In this document: positions 7,339 through 18,145 of the stretch, piece by piece
How positions within the stretch are numbered: position 1 is the stretch's first letter
How the letters are laid out: each line of letters opens with the position of its first letter
Source: Marinomonas sp. MED121
GTDB taxonomy: Bacteria; Pseudomonadota; Gammaproteobacteria; Pseudomonadales; Marinomonadaceae
Direction: 5' to 3'
Assembly (NCBI RefSeq): GCF_000153025.1
Contig: NZ_CH672430.1
Location: 1 to 43,300, forward strand
DNA length: 43,300 nucleotides
Program-made: the position numbers and the translations under genes
Notes under the pieces: model-generated
Told to the model about the DNA's origin: nothing
The model's database searches: none
The model's input: only the letters and a program-made list of their open reading frames with translations

Positions 7339-8558
7339 CAGGTTCGATACTCAGCATTAATCGTCACATACTCATGAGACAGATCCGTTGTCCAAACCCG
7401 ATCAACAGCGTCACCTAGGCCAAGTTGAACTTGAATGTTTATTTCCTCTGGTGTCATTGCTTGCTGACCAAGCTCTTCAGTGTAACTTGCAGCACGCCCA
7501 CCATTTTCGACAATCTGAACATCGTTAATAAAGATTTGCACTCTCTCAACATCCAATGATTCGACACCAGCACGACCAACAACAGCCAAAATTCGCCCCC
7601 AATTTGGGTCAGACGCAAAAAGTGCCGTCTTAACCAAAGGCGAATGACCAATTTCAAACGCTACTTTCGCCGCTTCATCTTGAGTGCGAGCACCGCTGAC
7701 TTCAATTTCAACAAACTTAGTCGCCCCTTCACCATCACGCACAATCGCATGCGCAAGCTCTTGCATAATGGAAGTTAACTCAGCAATAAACACTTGCGCA
7801 AACTCAGACGCTGAATCCACAATTTGCGGATTATCAGCCTTGCCTGTAGCGATCAGAATACATGAATCATTTGTAGAGGTATCACTATCAATCGTGATGC
7901 GATTGAAACTTTGATCTGTAACCTCTTTTAACAAACTCTGTAGAAAAGCCTGCTCTACATTGACATCCGTTGCAACGAAGCCAAGCATAGTCGCCATATT
8001 AGGCTTAATCATGCCTGCCCCTTTAGAAACACCCGCTAAAGAATAGGTTTTTCCATCAAAGGTAAACTGCCTAACCGCGCCTTTTGGCCTTGTATCTGTT
8101 GTCATAATGCCTAAAGCAGCATCCTGCCATGAGGTATTACCAAATGATGCAACAAGACTAGGCATAGCCGTTACAATTTTTTCAATCGGCAGAGGCTCAC
8201 CAATTACGCCGGTCGAAAAAGGCAACACTTGATTCGCATCCAAGCCCGCTGCCAACCCCATCGCTTCACACATACGCTCAGCATCTTTCATGCCTTGCAC
8301 ACCTGTACCTGCATTGGCATTACCCGTATTAATAACTAACATACGAGATTGCGCTTGAGCCATGTGTTTTTTTGATAAGGTAACCGGAGCAGCACAAAAT
8401 GCATTCAAAGTGAAAACACCCGCTACCGAAGCCCCTTCGCAAATTTCGAAGGCAACTAAATCTTTTCTGCCAGGATACTTAATACCCGCTTCTGCAACAC
8501 CTAAACGCAAGCCATCAATCTGATTGATAGAAGGAAACTCACCATTACCTACCGCCAT
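7338..8558 (-). CDS. argJ: ArgJ, glutamate N-acetyltransferase / ornithine acetyltransferase
   Basis: ArgJ (406 residues) transfers the acetyl group from N-acetylornithine to glutamate, recycling acetyl in arginine synthesis; some members also use acetyl-CoA. The self-cleavage site is visible as GAGMIKPNMATMLG. Cleavage is expected between Ala189 and Thr190, and Thr190 becomes the nucleophile of the beta chain. NTGNANAGTG near residue 77 and the TIDSDTSTND segment near 240-250 are also typical. The start ATG at 8558 has an AGGGGG ribosome site. It begins nine bases after secA, so it is cotranscribed with it, and it overlaps mutT downstream. Confidence 0.96.
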   Translation of the reverse strand: MAVGNGEFPSINQIDGLRLGVAEAGIKYPGRKDLVAFEICEGASVAGVFTLNAFCAAPVTLSKKHMAQAQSRMLVINTGNANAGTGVQGMKDAERMCEAMGLAAGLDANQVLPFSTGVIGEPLPIEKIVTAMPSLVASFGNTSWQDAALGIMTTDTRPKGAVRQFTFDGKTYSLAGVSKGAGMIKPNMATMLGFVATDVNVEQAFLQSLLKEVTDQSFNRITIDSDTSTNDSCILIATGKADNPQIVDSASEFAQVFIAELTSIMQELAHAIVRDGEGATKFVEIEVSGARTQDEAAKVAFEIGHSPLVKTALFASDPNWGRILAVVGRAGVESLDVERVQIFINDVQIVENGGRAASYTEELGQQAMTPEEINIQVQLGLGDAVDRVWTTDLSHEYVTINAEYRT

Positions 8559-8567
8559 TACAACCCC

Positions 8568-11270
8568 CTAAACCAAACGACCATGACAATGCTTATACTT
8601 CTTACCTGACCCACAAGGACAAGGCTCATTACGACCCACTCGCGGAACCGTTTCTTGCGGCTCTACAGATTCGTCAACACCCTCTTCTTGCGTTGGCGAA
8701 GCATGTGTCATTGTCATCTTCATATTTGACTCAGCTTGACGACGCGCTTCTTCTATCTTGGCTGCTTCATCTGGAGACTGCACTTTTACCTGGGTAACAA
8801 TTTGAACAACATCAAATTTAATCTGCTCAAGTAAGCCTTGAAACAACTCAAACGATTCACGCTTATATTCTTGCTTTGGATTCTTTTGCGCATAACCGCG
8901 AAGGTGAATACCTTGACGCAACATATCCATGGTTTGAAGGTGCTCTTTCCACAATGTATCTAGTACCTGCAAAAGAACTTGCTTTTCAAACATGCGCAGA
9001 GACTCTTCTCCAGCAATCTCTTCTTTGGCCTGATAGTTTTCGATAAAGCTGGATAAAATACGTTGACGAAGTGGCTCTTCGTATAATTTTTTATCTTCTT
9101 TCACCCATTCTTGAATCGGCATATCCAAACTAAAGTCAGACTTCAACCTTTCCTCAAGCCCTTCAAGATCCCATTGATCAAACATGCTTTGCGGCGCAAT
9201 ATATTCATCGATTACACCTGCAACCACATCTTCTCTCATAGCGATCACAGCAGAAGACAGGTCATTACTGACCATCATGTCATAACGCTGGCTATAAATA
9301 ACTTGTCGCTGATCATTAGCAACATCATCGTATTCTAGAAGCTGCTTACGAATATCAAAGTTTCTGCCCTCAACTTTACGCTGCGCTTTTTCTATCGCAT
9401 TGGAGACCATCTTATGTTCAATCGCCTCACCTTTCTCCATTCCTAACGCCTGCATCATTCGCTTGATACGGTCAGACATAAAGATACGCATTAAATTATC
9501 TTCAAGGGATAAGTAGAATCTTGAAGAACCTACATCACCTTGACGACCAGCACGACCACGCAATTGATTATCAATACGTCGAGACTCATGGCGCTCGGTA
9601 CCAATAATATGCAAACCACCTGCCGCTAAAACAGACTGATTGCGCTCGGCCCAATCCTTCTCAAGCTTAGCTTTATCTTCATCAGTTGGATTATTCAGTT
9701 CAGCCAATTCCACCTGAAGATTACCGCCCAATACGATGTCAGTACCACGACCCGCCATATTGGTAGCAATCGTCACTGCACCAGGTTTCCCTGCCTCCGC
9801 AACGATTTGCGCCTCTCGCTCATGCTGTTTTGCATTCAGAACGTTATGCTTTACACCTTTATCATTTAAGTATTTTGATAAAAGCTCTGAATATTCGATA
9901 GAGGCTGTACCCACCAGAACAGGGCGACCATTATTAACATTCTCTTCAATATCTTTAACAATCGAATCAAACTTCTCTTGCGTAGACATAAAGATAAGAT
10001 CATTAAAGTCTTTTCTCTGCACCCGCTTATTAGTCGGAATAACCACAACACTTAAATCATAAATTTGCTGAAATTCAAATGCCTCGGTATCTGCCGTCCC
10101 AGTCATACCCGCTAATTTTTCATAAAGACGGAAGAAGTTCTGAAAGGTAGTCGATGCCAACGTTTGACTTTCTGGTTGAATATCAACCCCTTCTTTTGCC
10201 TCAACAGCCTGATGAATACCTTCTGACCAACGACGACCCGCCATTGTTCGCCCAGTGTGCTCATCAACAATAACGACTTCGCCACCCTGGACCACATAGT
10301 CAACATTCTTTTGGAAAACCACATGCGCTCTTAGACAAGCATGCACGTGGTGCAACAAACCTAAATTTGCTGCAGCATAAAGGCTATCACCTTCGGCTAA
10401 CATAGATTGCTCTACTAGCCAATCTTCAACATAGGTATGCCCAGCCTCAGTCAGTTCGACACTTTTTTGAGACTCATCAAAAACAAAATGACCTTCAACT
10501 TTAACCTCATCACCTTCCATTTCTTGACGCTCAAGAAGGGGAGCAAGTTTATTAATTTTTCGATATTGCTCAGAACTGTCTTCTACAGCCCCAGAAATGA
10601 TAAGCGGCGTACGCGCCTCATCAATAAGGATAGAATCAACCTCATCAATAACAGCGAAGGCTAGGTCACGTTGCACTCTATCTTCCAGGCGAAAAACCAT
10701 ATTGTCTCTGAGGTAATCAAAGCCAAACTCATTATTTGTTCCGTAAGTGATATCGGCAGCATAAGCGTTGCGCTTTTCTTCTTTTTCCTGCCCAGATACA
10801 ACAACACCCACAGATAGACCCAAGAATTCATACAAAGGTCTCATCCAGTTCGCATCACGACTAGCAAGATAATCATTCACTGTAATAACGTGAACACCTT
10901 TGGCTGGCAAAGCATTCAAGTAAACAGCCAAGGTCGCTACCAAGGTTTTACCTTCACCCGTTCTCATTTCAGAGATACGGCCTTCATGCAACACCATGCC
11001 ACCTATCATCTGCACGTCGAAATGACGCATCCCCATAACACGTTTACTCGCTTCCCTTACCGTCGCAAACGCTTCAGACAAAAGTACATCTAAACTCTCA
11101 CCTATTTCTAATCTCGCTCTAAATTCACTCGTCTTTTCTGAAAGCTGCTCATCTGATAAGGCTTCAAGTGCTGGCTCAAATTGATTAATTTGATTTACAA
11201 GTTTTTTTAATCGCTTTACTTCGCGGTCATTTTTCGTACCAATGACTTTTTTTATGACATTTCCTAACAT
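8568..11270 (-). CDS. secA: SecA, preprotein translocase ATPase
   Basis: The cytoplasmic motor (900 residues) that drives unfolded preproteins through SecYEG. Seen in order: Walker A GEGKT at 105-109, a [15 protein letters not shown]alker B region near 210, the preprotein cross-linking region, the second helicase domain with [10 protein letters not shown] and [16 protein letters not shown], the helical scaffold, an acidic Gln-rich linker, and a C-terminal zinc finger [14 protein letters not shown] that binds SecB and phospholipid. Length matches the E. coli enzyme (901). ATG 11270 follows the terminator that closes lpxC, so secA should have its own promoter in 11271-11356. The best candidate there is weak. 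Confidence 0.98.
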   Translation of the reverse strand: MLGNVIKKVIGTKNDREVKRLKKLVNQINQFEPALEALSDEQLSEKTSEFRARLEIGESLDVLLSEAFATVREASKRVMGMRHFDVQMIGGMVLHEGRISEMRTGEGKTLVATLAVYLNALPAKGVHVITVNDYLASRDANWMRPLYEFLGLSVGVVVSGQEKEEKRNAYAADITYGTNNEFGFDYLRDNMVFRLEDRVQRDLAFAVIDEVDSILIDEARTPLIISGAVEDSSEQYRKINKLAPLLERQEMEGDEVKVEGHFVFDESQKSVELTEAGHTYVEDWLVEQSMLAEGDSLYAAANLGLLHHVHACLRAHVVFQKNVDYVVQGGEVVIVDEHTGRTMAGRRWSEGIHQAVEAKEGVDIQPESQTLASTTFQNFFRLYEKLAGMTGTADTEAFEFQQIYDLSVVVIPTNKRVQRKDFNDLIFMSTQEKFDSIVKDIEENVNNGRPVLVGTASIEYSELLSKYLNDKGVKHNVLNAKQHEREAQIVAEAGKPGAVTIATNMAGRGTDIVLGGNLQVELAELNNPTDEDKAKLEKDWAERNQSVLAAGGLHIIGTERHESRRIDNQLRGRAGRQGDVGSSRFYLSLEDNLMRIFMSDRIKRMMQALGMEKGEAIEHKMVSNAIEKAQRKVEGRNFDIRKQLLEYDDVANDQRQVIYSQRYDMMVSNDLSSAVIAMREDVVAGVIDEYIAPQSMFDQWDLEGLEERLKSDFSLDMPIQEWVKEDKKLYEEPLRQRILSSFIENYQAKEEIAGEESLRMFEKQVLLQVLDTLWKEHLQTMDMLRQGIHLRGYAQKNPKQEYKRESFELFQGLLEQIKFDVVQIVTQVKVQSPDEAAKIEEARRQAESNMKMTMTHASPTQEEGVDESVEPQETVPRVGRNEPCPCGSGKKYKHCHGRLV

Positions 11271-11356
11271 CTTGAACTCAACTCAGCCAGTTAATATTAA
11301 ACACAGTCTACCATGGTAGATATGAACTAATCACATAATATCAAGGTGATAGACAC

Positions 11357-11386
11357 AAAAAAGCCGGACATTTGTCCGGCTTTTTT
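11357..11386 (-). terminator. Rho-independent terminator after lpxC
   Basis: A7-bp GCCGGAC/GTCCGGC stem with a four-base loop is flanked by A6 and T6. It lies 21 bases past the lpxC stop and closes the dcw-lpxC transcript before secA. The structure is symmetrical and could also work on the other strand, but no plus-strand gene reaches it. Confidence 0.9.
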
Positions 11387-11407
11387 GAAAAACTCAATCT
11401 TTGCAGA

Positions 11408-12321
11408 TTAACCTACCGCGATAGGCTCTACATAAGAAATAGGAACAGCTTGCTCTTTATCTTCATAAACAACATATTCCCAAGCATCTTTTTGCTCAAG
11501 TAGTTGGTGTAAAAGCTTATTATTTAAGGCGTGCCCTGATTTATGAGCGGTATACTCACCAATCAGACTATGACCAAGAAGGTATAAATCACCAATTGCA
11601 TCAAGAACCTTATGCCTTACAAGCTCATCGCGATAGCGTAAACCTTCTTCATTAAGCACTCGATATTCATCAAGTACTACCGCGTTTTCCATATTTGCAC
11701 CACGTGCTAAATTATTGGTTTTAAAGTACTCAATATCCTTCATAAAACCAAAAGTACGTGCTCGACAAATTTCTTTAATAAACGCAGTGGTAGAGAAATC
11801 AACTGAGGTAGACTGAACATCTTCACCAATAGCAGGATGATCAAAATCAATGGTAAAAGAAAGCTTAAAACCAGAGTGAGGTTTCAGACTTGCAACCTTA
11901 TCACCGTCTTCAACCGTGATAGGCTTCAAAATGCGAATAAATTTCTTATAGGCATCTTGCTCTTCAATACCGGCAGATTGAAGTAAGAAAACAAATGGGC
12001 TAGCACTACCATCCATTAGCGGCAATTCACTTGCACTAACTTCAACATAGGCATTATCAACACCTAAACCAGCCATTGCCGATAATAGATGCTCTACCGT
12101 ACTTATACTCACCTCACCTTGACAAAGTACAGTTGCAAAATTAGTTGATCCTACAGCAGAGGCATCTGCTGTAATTTCAACTGCGGGCTCTAGATCTGTA
12201 CGGACAAAACAATACCTGTGTTAGCAGGGGCAGGTTTTAGAGTGAGATAAACCTTTTCGCCAGAGTGTAATCCAACACCAGTTGCGCGGATTACATTTTT
12301 AAGAGTGCGTTGACGTACCAT
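11408..12321 (-). pseudogene. lpxC: LpxC, UDP-3-O-acyl-N-acetylglucosamine deacetylase, frame broken by one missing base
   Basis: LpxC is the zinc deacetylase that commits UDP-acyl-GlcNAc to lipid A synthesis and is essential in most Gram-negatives. From ATG 12321 the frame reads [20 protein letters not shown] as expected, then fails after GIV. A run of four T on the coding strand (12206-12209) appears to need a fifth. Restoring it gives FVRTDLEP and continues into the 234-codon frame starting near 12112, for a normal length of 304 residues. With that repair the catalytic set is intact: His78 (STVEH), His237 and Asp241 (HKVLDAIGD), His264. I read this as a probable homopolymer sequence error in an intact gene, not a true loss. 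A promoter lies at 12398-12425 and AGGA precedes the start. Confidence 0.9.
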
Positions 12322-12397
12322 GATATTCCTACAGTTTTATGACCAGAGCTACAATAATTCGCGAATAGTAACAATTTAACAACTCAGTTACAACGCA

Positions 12398-12425
12398 ATT
12401 ATAGAGCATTAACAATTTACAACAA
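12398..12425 (-). promoter_or_regulatory. Sigma-70-type promoter for lpxC
   Basis: On the minus strand, TTGTTG (12420-12425) is followed after 16 bases by a perfect TATAAT (12398-12403). It starts just past the ftsZ stop and would give a leader of about 70 bases before the lpxC ATG. This suggests lpxC can be expressed independently of the long dcw transcript. Confidence 0.65.
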
Positions 12426-12433
12426 GCTAAAAT

Positions 12434-13687
12434 CTAATCCGCTTGTCGGCGTAAGAATGCCGGTATATCCAGATAAGACAATTTATCTTCATCTGCCTGA
12501 GGATTGGCATTCGTTCCAGCCTCTACTCGCTCCGTCTTTTCAACATCAACAGAACGATTGGAAGCCACTTCCCCAACATTCCCTCTAGTCACTGATACCG
12601 TCTCAACTCGAGTAGAATCAACAGCACTATTTACTACCTGCTGAGCGGGCGCCGCCATTTGAACTGGAGCCGCTTTTTCAGCAACTTGTGCTACCTGTGC
12701 TGCCGCTTGTTGAGCAGCCTGAGCTGACTCCAAACCTGTTGCAACAACAGTTACTCGCATCTCATCACCAACACTAGGATCGATTGCACAACCAATAACA
12801 ACTGTTGCATCTTCTGAAGCATACTCTTCGATGATATTACCCACCTCAGTAAACTCAGACAGACCAACTTCTTCATTGGCAGTAATATTAACCAACACAC
12901 CACGTGCGCCTTTTAAGTTAATATCCTCTAGCAAAGGGTTATGAATCGCAGACTCAGCCGCAACCAACGCCCTATCTTCCCCTGTTGAAGCACCAATGCC
13001 CATCATGGCCATTCCCATTTCAGACATTACAGTTCTTACATCTGCGAAGTCGACGTTAATCAGACCAGGTCGCATAATCAAATCTGTAATACCTTGAACA
13101 GCATTAAAGAGCACATTATTTGCTTCACCAAACGCCTTCAGTAGCGATATATTTTTACCTAAAACAGGTAACAAACGCTCGTTGGGCACAATAATCAAAG
13201 AATCAACATTATCTCTTAACTCTTTAACACCGGCTTCAGCAACTTTTGCTCTTCGACGCCCCTCAAAAGGAAACGGCTTAGTCACAACAGCAACAGTAAG
13301 AATACCTAGATCACGTGCTACTTTAGCAATTACTGGCGCAGCTCCTGTCCCGGTTCCACCACCCATTCCTGCTGTGATAAATACCATATCGGCACCAGAT
13401 AATAATTCTGTAATTTTTTCTTGATCTTCTAGCGCAGAATCTCTTCCAACTTCAGGATTTGCCCCTGCACCAAGACCTTTAGTGATGGCTGAACCTAGCT
13501 GTAAAGACATACCAGAATCAATACCCACCAAAGCTTTAGAATCCGTATTGGCGCATATAAACTCAACACCTTCTAACTGATTCTCCAACATATGACGCAC
13601 AGCATTACCGCCACCGCCACCAACACCAACAACTTTAATAATCGCGTTATCGGATAAATTTTCTTCTGCCAAATCAAAGACATTCAT
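12434..13687 (-). CDS. ftsZ: FtsZ, tubulin-like cell division GTPase
   Basis: FtsZ (417 residues) polymerises into the division ring at midcell. Seen: an N-terminal nucleotide-binding VGVGGGGGNAV, the tubulin signature GGGTGTG at 109-115, a T7-loop NVDFADVRT near 200, a low-complexity Ala/Gln/Val linker at ~320-395, and the conserved C-terminal peptide LDIPAFLRRQAD that contacts FtsA and ZipA. ATG 13687 was chosen because GAGGAG lies ten bases upstream and the resulting MNVFDLAEE resembles other FtsZ starts; an in-frame TTG at 13705 would sit on the ribosome site. It is the last gene of the dcw operon, 41 bases after ftsA. Confidence 0.98.
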   Translation of the reverse strand: MNVFDLAEENLSDNAIIKVVGVGGGGGNAVRHMLENQLEGVEFICANTDSKALVGIDSGMSLQLGSAITKGLGAGANPEVGRDSALEDQEKITELLSGADMVFITAGMGGGTGTGAAPVIAKVARDLGILTVAVVTKPFPFEGRRRAKVAEAGVKELRDNVDSLIIVPNERLLPVLGKNISLLKAFGEANNVLFNAVQGITDLIMRPGLINVDFADVRTVMSEMGMAMMGIGASTGEDRALVAAESAIHNPLLEDINLKGARGVLVNITANEEVGLSEFTEVGNIIEEYASEDATVVIGCAIDPSVGDEMRVTVVATGLESAQAAQQAAAQVAQVAEKAAPVQMAAPAQQVVNSAVDSTRVETVSVTRGNVGEVASNRSVDVEKTERVEAGTNANPQADEDKLSYLDIPAFLRRQAD

Positions 13688-13728
13688 GGGCTTATCGCTC
13701 CTCAATTCTAATCGATGTCAACCCTTGA

Positions 13729-14991
13729 CTAAAAATTACTTTTAACCCAACTTTTCATATTCCGCCACATTTTATTCGCAGCTTCCGCGGTGGATTCAGA
13801 TTTAACACTATGCTTTGATTCTTCAACCTTAAGTGAACTCACATGCTGCTGAGCCATTCCTAAGTCCGATTCATCAATGCCATACATAATTAAACCAACA
13901 CCTGTCGAAAAGATTGGATTATCTACAATATCAGACATCCCTTTCACACTTACTGGGACCGACATGCGAACCGGCATATCAAACACTCGCTCCGCTAACT
14001 CTGTCGCCCCTTCCATTAAAGAGGTACCACCTGTCACAACTATGCCAGCTGGAATACGCTCCGCATATCCACTTCGGCGCAATTCATCGAGCACCAAACT
14101 AAAAATTTCTTCGTATCTTGCTTCAACCACTTCTGCTAAAGCATGACGCGATATTGACCTTGATTGTCTATCTCCAACACTTGGCACTTCAATATTTTGA
14201 TCTGCACCCGCTAGAGAAGACAAAGCACACGCATATTGAACTTTAATATTTTCAGCATGCTGTGTTGGTGTTCTTAACGCCATAGAGATATCGTTTGTCA
14301 CTTGATCACCCGCAACAGGCACAACGGAAGTATGATGAATCGCACCATCTATCCAGACCGCCATATCTGCGGTACCAGCGCCAATATCAACCAAGCAAAC
14401 ACCTAAATCTTTTTCATCATCACTCAAAGAAGAATGACTAGAGGCAAGCTGCGATAAAATGACACCATCAACACCTAACCCACATCGTTTAATACACTTT
14501 TCAATATTCATTACCGCATTTGCGGCACCAGAAATCAGATGTACATTTGCTTCCAAGCGAACACCAGACATGCCAGAAGGGTCTTTGATCCCTTCCTGAG
14601 AGTCGATACTGTACTCTTGCGGCAATATATGTAGCACTCTCTGGTCAGAAGGAATAGGAACAGCCTGAGCAGCGTCAATCACTCGCTCAATATCCGCCTC
14701 ATGCACTTCACCATCTTTAACTGCGACTATGCCATGGGAATTTAAACTTCTAATATGGCTACCTGCCACACTGACATAAACAGAATGTATATTGCAGCCT
14801 GCCATCAACTCAGCTTCTTCGACCGCACGCTGAATCGATTGCACGGTAGACTCTATATTGATAACGGCACCACGCTTCATACCTTTAGCCGCATGGGAGC
14901 CTATTCCTACAATTTCAAGACGTCCATCAGCCATCACCTCACCAACAAGGCAAACTACTTTTGATGTTCCAACGTCAAGTCCAACTATCAT
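13729..14991 (-). CDS. ftsA: FtsA, actin-like FtsZ membrane anchor
   Basis: An actin-fold ATPase (420 residues) that ties FtsZ filaments to the membrane and recruits later divisome proteins. Phosphate-binding motifs are GLDVGTSK at 4-11 and DIGAGTAD at 202-209, with TGGTSLMEG near 327. The FtsA-specific 1C subdomain lies between about 80 and 165. The C-terminus MWRNMKSWVKSNF is the amphipathic membrane-targeting helix, after a variable linker. The start ATG 14991 is fixed by an in-frame TGA directly before it. It follows ftsQ after 70 bases, the widest gap between ftsQ and ftsZ. Confidence 0.98.
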   Translation of the reverse strand: MIVGLDVGTSKVVCLVGEVMADGRLEIVGIGSHAAKGMKRGAVINIESTVQSIQRAVEEAELMAGCNIHSVYVSVAGSHIRSLNSHGIVAVKDGEVHEADIERVIDAAQAVPIPSDQRVLHILPQEYSIDSQEGIKDPSGMSGVRLEANVHLISGAANAVMNIEKCIKRCGLGVDGVILSQLASSHSSLSDDEKDLGVCLVDIGAGTADMAVWIDGAIHHTSVVPVAGDQVTNDISMALRTPTQHAENIKVQYACALSSLAGADQNIEVPSVGDRQSRSISRHALAEVVEARYEEIFSLVLDELRRSGYAERIPAGIVVTGGTSLMEGATELAERVFDMPVRMSVPVSVKGMSDIVDNPIFSTGVGLIMYGIDESDLGMAQQHVSSLKVEESKHSVKSESTAEAANKMWRNMKSWVKSNF

Positions 14992-15061
14992 TCATTCTTC
15001 CAATAAAAAAAAGCAAATTTAAAGATGTTAATTTAGCCATTAAGCAAGTATCAAGCCACTT

Positions 15062-15745
15062 CTACTTTTCAATGGTTTGCCAAGCAACAGCTATACCATG
15101 AGGGTATCTTGCATCGATACTTTCAATATTCGCCATTCTACCCGATAAATCAGATTTATACACGGCAATAAAACGCTGCAACCTAGAGAGAATCTCATCT
15201 CGACCCAATTTCACCAACAGACCATTCGTAAAATAGACATTCCAAGCGCCACGCTCTTCCAGCTCAAGTGTTTTCACTTTCAAATCAGAATTCGTTAACA
15301 CCTGACTCACCAATCTGAACTGCTCAAGCACATGGCGACTCATACCTTTTGGCCCTTGCAAATTAGGCAACGGCAAATTAGCCGACCTAGGCGGTAAAAT
15401 AACCTCGCCCTGAGCGGTAATTATCTGCCCATCACGCCAATTCGCAACAGGCTCCTCTTCTACAACGGTAACAATCAACCTATTAGGCCAAATCTTTCTC
15501 ACGCTGACAGAGTCAACCCAAGCAAGCTGGCTTGCAAGAGCAGAGAACTCTTTTACCGATGAAAACAATAAACTCTGCCCAACAAAGACATCGTAAGCGA
15601 GATTTAGTTCTTGCTGTGAGGCATATTTAAAACGCCCCTCAACCTCAACGTCAGCAATACTAAACCAACCTCTTGATTCTGCCTCTCCTTGAAGAAAAGC
15701 CAACAAAAATAACAAGAAGGCCCCTAACAATGCAGCTATTCGCAC
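15062..15745 (-). CDS. ftsQ: FtsQ, divisome POTRA protein
   Basis: A bitopic inner-membrane protein that links FtsA/FtsZ to FtsB-FtsL and FtsW-FtsI. One transmembrane helix lies at residues ~3-19 (AALLGAFLLFLLAFL). A POTRA domain starts at FSIADVEVEGRFKY, followed by the beta domain with WVDSVSVRKIWPNRLIV and ending near YPHGIAVAW. The only usable start in frame is GTG 15745, four bases after the ddl stop, with AAGAGA before it. That leaves 227 residues and almost no cytoplasmic tail, shorter than the usual ~250-290. Upstream in the same frame is a basic stretch ([11 protein letters not shown]) that lacks a start codon and is preceded by TAG. Confidence 0.9.
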   Translation of the reverse strand: MRIAALLGAFLLFLLAFLQGEAESRGWFSIADVEVEGRFKYASQQELNLAYDVFVGQSLLFSSVKEFSALASQLAWVDSVSVRKIWPNRLIVTVVEEEPVANWRDGQIITAQGEVILPPRSANLPLPNLQGPKGMSRHVLEQFRLVSQVLTNSDLKVKTLELEERGAWNVYFTNGLLVKLGRDEILSRLQRFIAVYKSDLSGRMANIESIDARYPHGIAVAWQTIEK

Positions 15746-15749
15746 CGGA

Positions 15750-16712
15750 TCATCTCTTCTCGTCTTGTAATGATTGCGCCCAAGCCGCTTGCGCTATTTT
15801 CTCCACTAACGCTGAGTAAGAAATATCCACATAAGCAGCCGACATTGGCACCAAACTGTGAGACGTCATCCCTGGCGAAGTATTCACTTCCAACACCCAA
15901 AAAACACCCGCTTGATCTTGCATGACATCCACTCGCCCCCAACCGGAACACCCTAAAGACTGATAAGCATCCAATGCGATTTTTTGCACATATAACTCAT
16001 CATCTTCTAACAAACCCGAAGGCAATAAGTACTGGGTATCATTAGCAATGTATTTAGCATCATAATCATACAATTCATGCTCATCAGACGCCTTTAGACC
16101 GATCACAGGATAGGCAACATCATCAATAATGGTGACCGTAAACTCAGGCCCTGCGATAAACTGCTCAACCAAGACATCAGAATCATATTCTCTAGCCTTA
16201 GCTAAGGCTGATTCTAATTGCGTTCTATCATTTGCTTTATTAATGCCAATCGTAGAGCCTTCTCGCGATGGCTTTACAATAACCGGATAAGCTAATTCAT
16301 CTTCAATCGCATCTATATCTGAAGCATCGGGTGCTCTAAAAGCTAAGTAAGTCGGGGTTGGCACGCCAATACCTTGCCAGTACTTTTTGGATAACACTTT
16401 ATCCATAGCAAAACCACACGCAAGAGGAGAACTGCCGGTATAAGGCTTACCCATTAACTCCAGCAATGCCTGAATTCGACCATCTTCTCCCTCACCACCA
16501 TGCAAGGCGATAAAAGCCAAATCAAAATCAGCTGATTGCAATTGCTCAACAGGGTTCAAAGATAAGTCCTGTCCATATAAATCCAAACCAGTGGCCTGAT
16601 AACCACTCTCCTGCAATGCTGCTAACACCAAGCCACCACTTTGCAGAGAGACTTCCCTTTCTGCACAACGACCACCATATATCACAAGGATCTTTGCAGC
16701 TTTTAAGCTCAT
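15750..16712 (-). CDS. ddl: D-alanine--D-alanine ligase
   Basis: This ATP-grasp ligase (320 residues) makes the D-Ala-D-Ala dipeptide used by MurF. Seen: N-terminal [17 protein letters not shown], the [14 protein letters not shown] segment, the ATP-grasp lysine loop [12 protein letters not shown], and the Mg/substrate motif EVNTSPGMT at 275-283. Its position between murC and ftsQ identifies it as the dcw-encoded DdlB type. The ATG overlaps the murC stop by four bases (ATGA). Confidence 0.96.
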   Translation of the reverse strand: MSLKAAKILVIYGGRCAEREVSLQSGGLVLAALQESGYQATGLDLYGQDLSLNPVEQLQSADFDLAFIALHGGEGEDGRIQALLELMGKPYTGSSPLACGFAMDKVLSKKYWQGIGVPTPTYLAFRAPDASDIDAIEDELAYPVIVKPSREGSTIGINKANDRTQLESALAKAREYDSDVLVEQFIAGPEFTVTIIDDVAYPVIGLKASDEHELYDYDAKYIANDTQYLLPSGLLEDDELYVQKIALDAYQSLGCSGWGRVDVMQDQAGVFWVLEVNTSPGMTSHSLVPMSAAYVDISYSALVEKIAQAAWAQSLQDEKR

Positions 16713-18145
16713 TCAGCCAACCCCTTTAAACCATGTAGAGAAAGAGATTTAGAAATCAAGCCGATATCACCAGCACCTTGTGTAATCATAAGGTCACCAT
16801 CACGTAACACATTCGCTAAAATCGAAGACAAGTCCTCATCCTTACCAACGTGAATCGGATCTACAGCACCACGCTGCCTAATACTGGCACACAGAGCTCG
16901 GCTATCAGCTCCATTCACAGGCGCTTCTCCTGCGGCATATACATCCAACAACAAGAGCACATCAACCTTAGATAGCACTTTAACGAAGTCTTCATATAAG
17001 TCACGGGTACGTGAGAATCTATGGGGCTGATAAATCATCACCAAACGTTTATCCGGCCAACCATCTCGAATTGCATCTATGGTCACCTCAACCTCACGAG
17101 GATGGTGCCCATAATCATCGATAAACATGACTTCACCAGATTTAGGCAAGGCCAACGGAGACTGCTCTTGAAAACGTCTACCAACCCCTTCAAACCCCAT
17201 TAAACCGGCTTGAATCGCAACAGCTTCAACCCCTAAATCAGTTGCTACAGCAATGGTTGCCAAAGCATTTAGCACATTATGCTTACCCGGCATAGGCAGG
17301 CGAATACGAATAGGCTCTAAATTAGGTCGATGAGCAACAAACTCACAATAACGGCCAGTTTGCACTAGATCTGTTGCATAAAAATCAGCCTCATGCTCAA
17401 TACCATAAGTCAAAATAGGGCGACTAACCTGAGGCAAAATCTCCCTGACATTTTCATCATCAACACATAGCACCGCCATACCGTAAAATGGCAAGTTATG
17501 AAGAAACTCAACAAAAGTATGCTTAACCTTCTCAAAATCACCACCATAGGTATCCATATGATCTTCATCAATATTGGTAACAATGGCAGAGTGTGGCTGC
17601 AAATGCAGAAACGAAGCATCACTTTCATCTGCTTCAGCCACTAAATACTTACTACTGCCCAATTGAGCATTTGTGCCTGCACTGGTTAATCGACCACCGA
17701 TAACGAAAGTAGGCGCATCACCTGTTGCCGCCAAGACAGACGCCATTAAACTTGTCGTTGTTGTCTTGCCATGGGTTCCCGCCACCGCAATACCGTGACG
17801 ATAACGCATAAGCTCAGCCAACATTTCTGCACGGCGCACTATCGGAATTCGATTTTCCTTCCCCCATTTAATTTCTGGGTTTTCAATATTAATTGCCGTT
17901 GAAACAACAATGACATGAGCACTCTCAACATTACTAGCATCATGCCCATAAAAGACCTTAATCCCTAAATCCGACAGTCGTTTAGTCGTGACAGACTCAT
18001 TTAAGTCAGAGCCAGATACCGTATAGCCTTGGTTATGTAATACCTCTGCGATACCACACATCCCCACGCCACCAATACCGATAAAGTGAATATTTTGAAT
18101 ACGACGCATCGTTGGTAATACTTGTTGTCCTTGCTCTCTAATCAT
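16709..18145 (-). CDS. murC: MurC, UDP-N-acetylmuramate--L-alanine ligase
   Basis: The first Mur ligase (478 residues) adds L-Ala to UDP-MurNAc in the cytoplasm. N-terminal Rossmann motif [15 protein letters not shown] at 20-34, ATP loop [10 protein letters not shown] at 123-132, central [12 protein letters not shown], and a C-terminal domain with [13 protein letters not shown] 18145 overlaps murG by eight bases and has AAAGG upstream. A second in-frame ATG twelve codons on is closer to the usual family start, but its upstream sequence is poorer. Confidence 0.97.
   Translation of the reverse strand: MIREQGQQVLPTMRRIQNIHFIGIGGVGMCGIAEVLHNQGYTVSGSDLNESVTTKRLSDLGIKVFYGHDASNVESAHVIVVSTAINIENPEIKWGKENRIPIVRRAEMLAELMRYRHGIAVAGTHGKTTTTSLMASVLAATGDAPTFVIGGRLTSAGTNAQLGSSKYLVAEADESDASFLHLQPHSAIVTNIDEDHMDTYGGDFEKVKHTFVEFLHNLPFYGMAVLCVDDENVREILPQVSRPILTYGIEHEADFYATDLVQTGRYCEFVAHRPNLEPIRIRLPMPGKHNVLNALATIAVATDLGVEAVAIQAGLMGFEGVGRRFQEQSPLALPKSGEVMFIDDYGHHPREVEVTIDAIRDGWPDKRLVMIYQPHRFSRTRDLYEDFVKVLSKVDVLLLLDVYAAGEAPVNGADSRALCASIRQRGAVDPIHVGKDEDLSSILANVLRDGDLMITQGAGDIGLISKSLSLHGLKGLAE

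Noticed and set aside
11271..11356. secA promoter (TTGATA-16-TATCTA on the minus strand) and the palindrome TCTACCATGGTAGA at 11307-11320
   Set aside because: The -10 matches consensus at only three positions and the palindrome overlaps it without further support. A promoter must exist here, but I cannot place it.
11271..11407. Missing DUF721 or M23 peptidase gene between lpxC and secA, present in some relatives
   Set aside because: The 137-base gap holds only a terminator and leader sequence, with no remnant of either gene; absence here is a normal variation in gene order.
15736..15951. 71-codon minus-strand frame across the ddl-ftsQ junction
   Set aside because: It overlaps well-supported ddl coding sequence in another frame, is Cys/Gly-rich without family resemblance, and contributes nothing to FtsQ.
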